Origin: Breviolum minutum Mf 1.05b.01
Taxonomy: Eukaryota; Sar; Dinophyceae; Suessiales; Symbiodiniaceae
Direction: 5' to 3'
DNA: 64,000 nt
Assembly: GCA_000507305.1 (NCBI GenBank)
Contig: DF239254.1
Coordinates: forward strand, 127,455-191,454
Of the stretch, positions 21,465 through 31,100 are shown piece by piece. Position 1 is the first letter of the stretch. Each line of letters begins with the position of its first letter. Position numbers and translations under genes: made by a program. The notes under the pieces were generated by a model. That model was not told the DNA's origin, ran no database searches, and worked only from the letters and a program-made list of their open reading frames with translations.

Positions 21465-24400
21465 ATGGCACCCAATTACTACAGTGCCTATGGTGGCTAT
21501 GGCGGCATGGCCAGACCCATGCAACTTGTCGATTGGAACTATTGAATTTTGAGTGTCACACAATTAGAAATTGATTTTTTGAGCTCTTTTTTTTTATACA
21601 ACGAATCTATGGCGACATATATAACGGACTCATTGCATCATTGCATTTTGCGAGGTTGCATCCGTTGGAACATGCACACAAGGCGCTTTCAGGGATTTCA
21701 CCCTTTTCATCGACGAATTGATGTTTCCTAGTCCTTTCTGTTTGTTCCGTTTGCTAATCTCCACAAGCCAGATGTCAGTGTTTGGAAGAGCGACTTGAGG
21801 TACTGGTAGTTGTGAGAGTCTTTCATCTCATGTGTTGCTGACGAAGCCACCACGAATTTAATTCCTTGTAGTCTTCCAATCAGCCACAACAGTAAGGTGT
21901 GAGATCTTCAATCTGTTCGTTGGCAAAGCTGTGTTCCCAGCCTTCTCAGTCATTTTTGTTGGCATCGTAGTGGTGGAATGCATTGCAAGGACGTTCAAAA
22001 TAAATTGAAAGTAGCAAACACAACGTCAGTGCTACAGGTTCTGAAGTACGTGTGAAACGCATCCTGAACTGCCAACGAAGTAGCCTCACCGCTTCCTTCC
22101 CAGCTCCGCTATCGATCAATTTAAGAACTGGAAGCTGAATCGAAACCTTACTCAGGTGGAGTGTGATTTGTTGCCTGGAAAGAAGCAGTTTGTAAGACAT
22201 TTAGGGATTTATTTCTTGAGCACCTGGCACTAAGTCCTAGTTCTTTGATCAACAAAACAATGTATTCAAATACACGTTTTGGTACTGCATATTGTTTAGA
22301 TCAGTTTGTTTATTATGTCTCCAGTCTGATGCAAACGTGCAAGGAGTGTTCAATTGTTCAATGTGTATCGGCTCTTTTCAGAATTCGACTGCCTGGCCTT
22401 TCCCGGGACACAGGCTCCCTGTTTGCTGCATGTAATTAACGACGCAGAGAACGTCTTCATAGTCGAGACCAGTGAGCGCGAGCGCTGCTTAGAGCTGGTA
22501 GAAATTGCATGAAATTGATTCAATGACGGCCTGCAGCTGCCATGCATTGGGTCCTTTTTGGTACAGTGCAGGGCTGGCCAGAGTTGATGAAGTTCGAAAG
22601 TTCATTAATTTGTTGCCACTTTTTGCTCTAGCTAGGGGGGCCTAGCAGGGTGTTGCCAAGTGCTGTAGGCACACAGAAGGCAAGACTTCAATATATTTTC
22701 AATTCTCAATCGTGGTTGAGATCAAGGCTACCAACTTTGATGTTCAGTTTGCCAGGTATGGCTGGAAGAATGCAGGGATATGCTGGGCCTCCCAGCAAGG
22801 CCCGGACCCGGCAACAAGTGAAAACAGTGCAGACATGTACCGACACTGCCATCAAGAATATCACTTTCCAAGATCTTTGAGCTTCAGCTTTTAGATGATG
22901 AGAAATTGCAACATTCCTGTGCAAGTCTCCGGGCGAGCCGGGGGAAGTTTCAGAGGGAAGGTACAAGTAAAGACTTTGCCTATAGAATGTGCACAAGCTG
23001 GACCATTGTCCTGTCTCTGCTGTGCGTCACTGCTTCTCCATGTTTTGGCATGTCCGTTTAGTGAGTTTAGTGTAGGGATATCCAGCATGCCAATGTCTGA
23101 CCATTCCCAACTGCTGCAACACCAGAAACTTTTTACATCGAAAGTTTTCATACGCATCACAAGACTTTACACTTACACCACTAATTTTACGCCAGAAACA
23201 AAACCTGTCTAAACCTTTTGCACTAGAGAAGCATTTTACGCTTTACACCAAACAGCTTTTCTGCCACACACCCTTTGCACTACACGTCTTTACACCAGAA
23301 TGTTTTTTTCCAGCAAAGTTCTTTCGAACCAGAAACGCTTTTACACACACAAGCAGCAGAAGTCTTTCACACAACACCAAAAAGATTCTCACCTGAAACG
23401 TCTTTACTGTAGCAAAACCTTTTACACCAAAAAACTTTGATACCAGAAGCTCTTTACACCACAAGCCTTTTACCCCAGAAGCCCTTTCCAGGAGAAACCT
23501 TTGTACCGAAAGCTTTTGCGCCAGAGACATTTTACATCATTTTACACCAAACAGCTTTTGCGCCAGAAACTTTGTACACCACATGCCTTTTGCATCAGAA
23601 GCTAATTGCGCCACGAGCCTCTTCCACACCACATGCATTTTACACCGCAAACCCTTCACGCCAGAAACCTTTGACACCACAGCTCCTTTACAGCAGAAGC
23701 ATTTGCACCAGAAACTTTTGAACTTTGCTCTGCAAAAATGCAATAGGACCACTCGCATTCAACGCCATCCTGGAATGCAAAAGGCAGTAAGGATGCACTG
23801 ATCCAGTGCAGCCCTGAGATGCAAAACACAAAGAAACTACCCACATACGAACGTCCCCTACACTGCGCCGAGCAACCCTGGGATGCAAAACACCCTACGA
23901 ATATATACGCCAATCCAGCATCACAGCAAAAGGCATAACGCCTGCACTGCAGCGCGCCCTGCTCCCGCTATCTCTCAAAGACATTCAAAACGGCATTTCG
24001 TCTCAGACTTGTTTCACAAAACGGAAGTGGGACAGTTCAAGAGTAGGGACCTGCCACCAAAAGTAAGATTCCTACAATAAAAAAGTGTGACTCCGGTGTC
24101 GCCAAATACTGTCCCTGCCCCGATGACAAGTGACACTCCAACGTCACCAAACACTGGAATCCTTCTGTGCCTTTTCTTTCTGATTTCATTTCTGTGAATC
24201 TTTCTTTCCGTGACTTTTCTTCCTTTGAATTTTCTTTCTGTGACTTGCGTTTCTTTGAGTTGTTCTTTCTAGTACAGTACTTCTTCTTTCTCCGACGTTT
24301 TCGCTTCTTTGACGTTTCCTTTCTAACGGTCATGATTCTTAAATCTCAATACTTCAGAAGTTTCTCAACTAAACCTTTTTTGACTGTTTCTGTCTTTTGT

Positions 24401-24735
24401 GGACAGTTTCGGCTGATCTTTGCGGATGCGTCGATCAGCCACCATCTCAGTCCGGTCTTTTATCTCAAGTGTAGCATGGTGTGTACAAATGGGGTCCCTC
24501 AAAAATCATTTAATAATCATTCTCCCATCTCGAGGTGGTGGCTCGATCATGCAAATGATGGACCTTCCGAAGCCACTGACTTTTGCGAAGGCTTCGTCGA
24601 CTCATGCAGGTTTTCACTGAGTTCCGACGTGCAATTGGTGGCACAATGAGGCAAAAAGGTTTCTGGAGAGGACTTTTGGCATTTCTGGAGCAGGTTGCCG
24701 CAACGCTTGAGAGCAACCCGGTCTTCAAATTTCAG
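21465..24735 (+). CDS. Unrecognised multi-exon gene(s)
   Basis: A possible start (gccATGG) at 21465 gives MAPNYYSAYGGYGGMARPMQ, a Gly/Tyr-rich N-terminus of unknown type. An exon at 22382-22497 follows ttttcag and encodes FDCLAFPGTQAP, then HVINDAENVFIVE, then SERERCLELV before gtagaa; the strand-like pattern could be part of a PH-like fold but this is a guess. An exon at 24610-24735 follows catgcag, gives 42 codons in phase 0 (VFTEFRRAIGG...FWRGLLAFLEQVAATLE) and ends at a GC donor. The stretch 24535-24609 may be another exon (MQMMDLPKPLTFAK). I do not recognise the protein, and it may be more than one gene. Confidence 0.35.
22382..22497 (+). CDS. Exon of unknown protein
   Basis: Acceptor ggctcttttcag and donor ctg|gtagaa bracket a 38-codon reading frame rich in charged and hydrophobic residues (NDAENVFIVETSERERCLELV region). 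Codon use and composition are protein-like compared with the flanking AT-rich sequence. The family is not recognised. Confidence 0.5.
23100..23730. repeat. Degenerate ~20-21-base minisatellite
   Basis: Units built on ttt(t/g)(a/c)(c/g)(a/g)cca(g/c)aa(g/a)c(c/t) recur about every 20-21 bases across roughly 600 bases. In one + frame they read as a loose seven-residue period (APETFYT / PKAFAPET). Heavy divergence and many indels suggest an old, non-coding array. Confidence 0.7.
24165..24325. repeat. Pyrimidine-rich degenerate repeat
   Basis: The word tttctttctgtgactt and variants recur six or seven times in about 160 bases. On the - strand it gives a Lys/Arg/Glu-only frame, on the + strand a Phe/Ser-rich one; both are composition artefacts. 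Confidence 0.7.
24610..24735 (+). CDS. Exon of unknown protein with GC donor
   Basis: Forty-two codons in phase 0 between catgcag|gttttc and cag|gccact. The central part (FWRGLLAFLEQVAATLE) looks helical. The AG|G junction style matches the other genes here. No family assigned. Confidence 0.5.
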
Positions 24736-24939
24736 GCCACTGTATGTCCGGTGTGTAGCACTCGATAGGATTCAGGTTGCTTATTGTTGAGAGTCCTTTC
24801 TGATGCAGGACATGTGTGACCAGCGAGGAATAACAACAGTCGATGTTGACCTTCGCTTGCAAGGTCCAGTCCCGTACGGTATGGTTTGGGTACAGTACTG
24901 CCTTGCCTTTCTTCAATTTTTTCAGACTTCAGTGTGAAA

Positions 24940-25060
24940 CTGCAACGAGAAGAGCCTTCGTCATGCCCGGAAAGGTCTGGATGGCCATCGCAGAAGTCCA
25001 CTTCACACTGATCAAGATATTGCCAGAAGCTGAGATTTCTTCAAGCCACAAGAACAAATA
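24940..25060 (+). CDS. Possible terminal exon of unknown protein
   Basis: After acttcag, two + frames stay open. One runs TRRAFVMPGKVWMAIAEVHF to TAG at about 25059; the other runs KLQREEPSSCPERSGW to an earlier stop. Which is used cannot be decided without a transcript. Confidence 0.3.
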
Positions 25061-25680
25061 GAGCCAACAAGGATCAACAAGGTAAATAAACTCACAGTTA
25101 AAGACAGGTGGCATGCCAGATTAACACATAATGTACGTATATTAATGTTATTAACACATATTACTGTACGTATATTAATGTTACATATCATATCAATCCA
25201 TTCGAATGGCTAATACTAAGGAAGCCTTCCTGCACGGCTTGCAGACCAGTAAGATTCCAGTCATCGAGGCCACCGCAAAGCTTTCATTTATGAATGCCTT
25301 CTGAGTCGGTGACAGACAATCACGATGGGTCTAACATGGTCAAGGGCCGGTTTGAAGCAACAAAAATCCCGAGATTTAGACTGAGCAAGGCGCAAGCGCC
25401 ACATGGCAACATGATGGCTGTGGCGTCTGAACTGCAAGCTAGCGCGCCAAGCAGAAGGTCTGGTTCTCATCTCATCGTTCTCATCGTTCTCATCCACTTC
25501 ACTCACTCCAACTCAGCTTGTTGTGAAACGATGGAAAGTGACGAAAAGTCAAGTCGAATCAGTCATCGGGTGTTTGATCGACTATACTTCACTATCATTA
25601 CATTTCATGACACGGCATAGAAGGCTCAACAGAGTGCTCAACAGTCCCTTCCGTTTCTGTGGATTAATCTTGTAGAAAGC
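25060..25680. other. Intergenic stretch with a tandem duplication
   Basis: No convincing exon. Two copies of a unit of about 30-34 bases (ttaacacata...gtacgtatattaatgtta) lie head to tail at about 25121-25184, differing by a 4-base indel. The end of this stretch is the promoter/5' region of the membrane-protein gene at 25681; no spliced-leader relict is visible there. Confidence 0.5.
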
Positions 25681-26418
25681 ATGGCCGGTCTGCCGCTTGC
25701 ACCATGTGCTCTCTTTGCAGCTCTTTGCATTGGCCTTGCTGATGCGAATGTCTTTGTGGAGTTCCACAATTTGAAGCATGGAGAAGGCACCTCACTAAGT
25801 GCACCGTACCACGCCTCGTCAGAGCAATGTCAGAAAGATTGCGAAACGAAGGCAGGCTGTGATTGTGCTACTTTTGAGGCAGGGACCTGTGACCTTCGAG
25901 AGGGTTGTGAGTATCACCAGCCTCACTTCAACGAGGGTGGAGACATCTCATTGTTCGTCAAACTGCCAAAGCATCTCCACAAGTATCAGGTTTACATGCA
26001 CACGAACACGTACAAAGGCTTTGGGAGCAAGCAGTTGGCAGGAAATCATCACACTGTCCCTGGACTCTCAGAGAAGGAATGTGCAGAGAGATGTGATGCC
26101 TATGATGATTGTGACTGTGCTGTTTTCATGCAAAAGAATCAGTGGAATTGGAAAGCAGGCGAATGCTGGTTGCGTGCACAATGCACACCAAGCAAGTTTG
26201 AGAAGAGCCAAGGAACCGTGGGTTTCATGGTACTTGTGAAGCCCCATGCTACTCATCTTGCTCCACATCCGCCTGCTCCGCATCCGCAGCCTCACACCGC
26301 CATGGCAACGGCAAAGGCCACAGAAGCTCCAACACAAGCTCCCAAAAAAAGGCTTTCTTCCTTGCCAGCGATGCCAAAGAGACTGGAGGTGAAGAGCCGA
26401 CAGAAAAGCCAAGCATGA
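25681..26418 (+). CDS. Secreted/extracellular half of a membrane protein: signal peptide plus two Cys-rich apple/PAN-like modules
   Basis: An intronless frame of 245 codons. Residues 1-22 form a signal peptide (hydrophobic core CALFAALCIGLADA). Two related Cys-rich modules follow, about residues 23-100 and 101-177, each with the pattern C-x3-C-x4-6-C-D-C-A-x-F then C-x-L-R-x-x-C, similar to PAN/apple modules that bind proteins or glycans outside the cell. A Pro/His/Ala/Thr-rich stalk follows. The frame closes in a TGA that overlaps the next frame's ATG (ATGA at 26415-26418). The last residues (KRLSSLPAM...) are probably out of frame: after the A7 run at 26344-26350 the next frame back reads an acidic juxtamembrane linker (DAKETGGEEPTEKPS) straight into a membrane helix. 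I therefore read this as the first half of one protein continuing at 26415-27809. Confidence 0.8.
   Translation: MAGLPLAPCALFAALCIGLADANVFVEFHNLKHGEGTSLSAPYHASSEQCQKDCETKAGCDCATFEAGTCDLREGCEYHQPHFNEGGDISLFVKLPKHLHKYQVYMHTNTYKGFGSKQLAGNHHTVPGLSEKECAERCDAYDDCDCAVFMQKNQWNWKAGECWLRAQCTPSKFEKSQGTVGFMVLVKPHATHLAPHPPAPHPQPHTAMATAKATEAPTQAPKKRLSSLPAMPKRLEVKSRQKSQA
26344..26350 (+). other. A7 homopolymer at the apparent frameshift between the two halves
   Basis: cccAAAAAAAgg. One more A would join the apple-module frame to the membrane/vWA frame without a stop. In the frame used upstream the run reads AAA AAA AGG, so it is not arranged as a standard X-XXY-YYZ -1 slippery heptamer. A sequencing or assembly slip is the simplest cause; a real allele or slippage cannot be excluded. 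Confidence 0.7.
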
Positions 26419-27809
26419 TGCTTTATTATGCGATTGGCGGAGCTGTTTTGGGTGTTGCACTGATTGGCATTAGCATTTGCCTCTTGATGAAACGTCGTGG
26501 GCGTTTCTTATATCGCCCACTTCGTTTGGAACTCGGAGAAGCTCCCTTATCTGGTGACCAAAAGAAATTTGCCAAGGATGAACTTCAGCAAAGCTTTGAA
26601 TCCAAGGATGCCATTCGCTACCTGGGCTCCTTGGAACTGGCTTTGGACAAGAAAGTATCAGCCAGTGACATTCCCCCGGTCTACATCCTCCAGAAGTTGC
26701 CGGAGACCTTTGTTGTTCCTGAGATCCAAGCCGGCCCGAAGGTCATCAAAGCTCAGCTTTGTATCATTTTGGACTTCACTGCCAGCATGAGTGAGCAGAT
26801 TGTGCAGGCACAGAATAGTTGCCAGAAGATTGTCGACGCAGTGAAGAACCTGAAGTTTGATCATATGCCAGGAGCAACAGTGGACCTAGAAATAGCTGCT
26901 GTTGCCTACGTCGACTGGGATGAGACTGCTGTCAGAACCAAGCGACCTGTGGTCTCCGTTTATGGCGGCAAGGGCATTCAAGGACCACATGATCCTCACA
27001 CAAGTGTATCCAGCTTCAATCTGGGAGGTATCTTCACCAAGGATGCAGATGCAATCAAGGATTGGATCAAACAATCCCCTGCCGGTGGAGGTTCAGTTCC
27101 CCCCGAAGAGCTGACTGGTGCCTTGATCGCAGCCTCTCACTTGCCATGGACTGCAGAGCAACGTCTTGCAGTTGTGATCACAGATGCACCGTGCCACGGC
27201 AAAGAGTACAGCAGTGCGGGAACGGATAAGTGGTGTGACAAAGAGACTGGCCTGACTTGCACAGGAAAACCTGAAGTGCCCTTGCTGAAGCTAAAGGAGC
27301 AGAAGGTGAATGTTGTCGTTCTGCACACAGGCTCCAATGCCTGTGTATCCATGTGTCAGAAGCTCCAAAAAGTTGCACCCGATCTAATTCATGAGAAGGT
27401 ATATACCACTTCAACAGCAGATCGCTTGGTTGGTGTTCTCACATCAAAGTTATCGATGCAACCCTTGACCTACTTTTTGAAGCCCCTTGCAGTCCAGGAG
27501 GAAGATGGTCAATTTGTTGGACCACCTTTGAAAAATGGAAAGATCGACTTGCCCGACGTGGCTTCAGGCCATAGTGTGGAGGTGAAACTGTACGGCAACC
27601 AGGAGCCAAAAACGCACACGGTGGCTGAAGATGGCCTCATTTGGCTTGGAAAGGTGCCCGTTGATCCTAGGGTGGTCATTAAACGGCCAGGAGACACAGG
27701 TTTCGACAAATGGTTTGAAGCTGAAACCGCAGAGGAGAAGCTGACGCACACCTTCACTCCTGACAAGATGTATCGTTTGACCATGGCAGTCAAGGAGCAG
27801 AGTTCCTGA
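26415..27809 (+). CDS. Membrane helix plus cytosolic von Willebrand A (vWA) domain half of the same protein
   Basis: Intronless, 464 codons. Residues about 4-24 are a single membrane helix (YAIGGAVLGVALIGISICLL) followed by KRR, a stop-transfer signal. The vWA domain spans about residues 110-330: IILDFTASM carries a MIDAS-type D-x-T-x-S (D120, T122, S124), GGGSVPPEELTGAL is the second loop, and VVITDAPCHG (D257) the third. Such proteins bind ligands through a metal ion; the layout of the GGG..PEE and TDAPCHG motifs is like that of Dictyostelium VwkA-type vWA domains, but no alpha-kinase domain follows. A beta-rich tail ends at TGA 27807-27809. With the upstream half the topology is outside apple modules, one membrane pass, inside vWA, which is the reverse of integrin-like receptors. 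The annotated ATG is probably internal. Confidence 0.8.
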   Translation: MMLYYAIGGAVLGVALIGISICLLMKRRGRFLYRPLRLELGEAPLSGDQKKFAKDELQQSFESKDAIRYLGSLELALDKKVSASDIPPVYILQKLPETFVVPEIQAGPKVIKAQLCIILDFTASMSEQIVQAQNSCQKIVDAVKNLKFDHMPGATVDLEIAAVAYVDWDETAVRTKRPVVSVYGGKGIQGPHDPHTSVSSFNLGGIFTKDADAIKDWIKQSPAGGGSVPPEELTGALIAASHLPWTAEQRLAVVITDAPCHGKEYSSAGTDKWCDKETGLTCTGKPEVPLLKLKEQKVNVVVLHTGSNACVSMCQKLQKVAPDLIHEKVYTTSTADRLVGVLTSKLSMQPLTYFLKPLAVQEEDGQFVGPPLKNGKIDLPDVASGHSVEVKLYGNQEPKTHTVAEDGLIWLGKVPVDPRVVIKRPGDTGFDKWFEAETAEEKLTHTFTPDKMYRLTMAVKEQSS

Positions 27810-28145
27810 TCCTAGAGACTTGGATGTGCAACTCTACCTCTGTCAGGGGCATACGAATCCATCGGCCTGCCTCAACGGTAGATTAGATGGTTGTAACACC
27901 ACCACGAGCTCAGCAAAGCTGAGTCTTCGAGCTGTATGCATACTCACCTTGCATTCTTGTGCTACTGATGCGAAGTCACGACCGGAAAACTTCTCGAATT
28001 GACACTGTGGTATGCTGTGAGTAAAGGATGGTAAAGGTCCAACAAGTATTTTATGTTGTAGCGGCGTAGCGGTATTTGTTGATACAGAAACAGGCATAAG
28101 TGCTAAAAACCCAAGCAACTGAGAACGGTCTCAGGCACCGCGGCC
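27810..28145. other. Spacer after the membrane-protein gene
   Basis: No exon, RNA gene or repeat that I can support until the coiled-coil exon that begins near 28149. Confidence 0.4.
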
Positions 28146-28148
28146 GCG

Positions 28149-31100
28149 ACCCACGAGACCAAATCGAAGAGCTAGAAGATGCCAATGACAAGTTGTCGCG
28201 GGCAGGGATCTCAGGATTTGCACTGCGATTCGGTGGTGTGAAATTTCAAACTTGAGACAACGAAAGAAATGCCTTTTTTCCGATTGGTCCTGGTTCTATT
28301 GTGGCAGGCAACTGACCGTGTGGAGCGGAGACTAGCTGAACTGGAGACCTGGGATGGCCCATTGGACCCCTCTGCAACCTCACCTGTGTAGCTGCCATTT
28401 GCCATTGAATTTTGTGGATTTTCAGGAGCGCCAAATTGCCACCACTGATGAAAGAACTGAACGAGTTGGATGCTTAGGAAACACATCATGCACTTTTCCT
28501 CCAGTGCCCAAAACGCAGGAGGAGCAGCAGTCATTCCCCTTAAATCTTGTAAATTCATGCCGAGATCTGGCAAGAGTAGTTCGTGCGTTCGCAAATTCAA
28601 CCCCATTAAACCCATAATGACCATTGATGACCCACAATGCTTGCCCGTTTGCCCCTGGGTTTCGCCCGGTTTCGCTCTGTTGCACTTGAAATGCCCGTAT
28701 CAGTCCGTTGGTATCGCTCGTCGAGAGATGATGACTTTCTTAGTGCTGATCTCAGGCAATTCAGAACTTGACATAGACCAAAATCCTCTGATCCTGCTGA
28801 TTCACATATCAACTTGTACCACATGGATACACGTATATATATATATATATATATCATCTTGTATCCACCTGTAGTACACCCAGCAAACTATCGTGCTGCC
28901 ACAACATTGAGCAGGATGGACTTGAAAAGCAAAAATGTTAAGGAGCAATCTGTCAATGAGACGAATCAAAAGGTTGCTGTGCGCAACTGAGAGCCATGGG
29001 CAGTCTGAAAGCGATTCCGCCTACAATGCAATGAATCAAAGTTATCTCATACAGGGGTCACCTGAATTTCTCTGCAGGCTTTGAAGGAGGACGATGCTGG
29101 CATCCTCAAGGAGCTTGATGTCGTGAGGTGCGAAGAAGCAAGCTGTTCAGTGCATTCAGACCTTTGGCCTTTGGCATTGACTTCACTATACGTCACTCAT
29201 CTACTCATCTACTCATCTCTTGGCTCTGCATCGCTGCTTTGGGATCCAGCAGGCAACATAGTGCTTCTGTCGAGCAGAAGGACCTGAAGCACCACAAGGA
29301 CACAACAAGAAGGGCAGCAAGAATCTGATGCTGCACAAGAAAAGTTATTCTTGTCGTTCTCATAGTGTTCTCATGACATGTTCTTCCTCAAATTCCACAA
29401 ATTGCGTCAGTCTCAACCTGCTCACCTGTGCTTCTTTTGAGGAGATTTTGGAACAACTTGATGCCTTTGCACGACGAGTTGATGAGCAGCCCGCACCTAA
29501 AAACTTCAGTACCGTATGGTCTCATGTTTGTAAACCACCTCATGCTAGCAGAAATGTAGCTGTCATTCCTGGGGTTTCTTTATCAGGTTTGATGAGGCAA
29601 ATAGTTGCCTGGATAAACTGAAGGAGGAAGATGCACGACTTGATGCAGAGGCGTCCAGTAGAAGCTTAAACACCAATTCACCATGTCTGTATGGACTTCG
29701 ACTCACTGTCAACTTGCTAGATCCCCCCCAAAAGTTTCACCACATTGCCTACAGTATACACTTTCTATCACTTGTGTCTCTGTGCCGCAAGTGGACATCA
29801 CTAACCTCTAATCCTGGAGATTCTTGAGGCAAATCCGATCAAATTCAAATGGAATCAATCCGTCGCCTCTGTCGACAGGCACAAGAGACCAAGTCAGAGC
29901 ACGGCTCGCAGCTGGAGGCGCAGCTGGAGGAGCTGCGACGCTTGGAATTTGAGAAGGCCAGCGTACCTCAGATTCCTAGTTTGATTCTTGTCTTGTATCA
30001 TTCTTTTCCAACATGTTTTTTATATCTTTCTCAATTTTGAAGCAGTTGAACGCATTTTTTTGTGTTTGTTTTGTTGGCTGGGGTCTGTCCCCAGCACTGG
30101 CACCAGGTAAACGTCTCGGTTTGGCAGTCTGAAGGTGATGCCATGGTTGGTCGCATCACAAAGGCCTTTTTCCAGATGACAGCTGCTGGATTTGCTGGAA
30201 TGTTCTGCTGATGTTTCAATCACAGTTTTTAGCCTGAGGCATAAATTCAATTGGTTTTGTATGGTTTTGCATGATATTTTTTCAATCCAAACGACACAAG
30301 ACAAAACACCTTTGAAAAGGATGTGGAGTTGCTGAAGGAAGATCTCACCAAGGCCGTTTCTGTTTCTGTGAAAGAATTTCTGAAGATTGCAGTGGCATCA
30401 AATAACATCAGTACATACCAGTACTACCAGTACTTTCTTCCAGGAGATTGCAGACCTCACTGGCAAATTCAAGAACGTCGGCTTCCTCAGAAAGTCTTTT
30501 TGGAACCTTGTAACATCGAGTGGTGGAAACTCAGGAGTGCGACTCGACTGTGCAAAGATTTCAGAAGGACTGGGATGTCTTTGGAAGTTGACATGCTATT
30601 CAAATGGCAAACAACTAAACTGATCGCCATGATTCCGAGTCCTTAAATCGCCACCAAACGGGGAGCAATAGATCAGATGAATATCGGGACGCAACATGAA
30701 GTGCTCGCATCATCGAAGGAGATATCGGAACGCCAAGCTAGCGACCAGGAACTCAGTAGGCACAGGGAGTTTTGTGGAGCGGCACGGTTGTGTTGTCTAT
30801 GCTGTAAGAGATGTACAGACTGGTTAGCATACCATTGGCATTTTGTAGGCACTTTGTAGGCATGCATGATTGCCCCAATTTGCTCGCGCGCCAAGTGGAT
30901 AGCACTCATTTTGCACGAAGAATCCTTTGAGCCTTTGAAACATTGCCTTAAGCTTGGCACACTTGTAGCCCTGGGCACTGGTGGCACAGGACAATGTCTG
31001 AGACTACGCAACGTCTTGACTCTCAACTTGTCAAGATGACTGAAGACACTCAGGCATGCCCTTGTGTCTTGAAGTGGCCAACGGAATTCTCAGATACGAG

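Noticed and set aside
24037..24333. - strand Lys/Arg/Glu-rich frame resembling a nuclear basic protein
   Set aside because: It is the complement of a pyrimidine-rich degenerate repeat; no start context or conserved pattern.
25681..27809. Bacterial contamination, suggested by the ATGA overlap of two long intronless frames
   Set aside because: Flanks are typical of the rest of the window, the proteins are eukaryote-like (apple modules, vWA), and a one-base slip in A7 explains the overlap.
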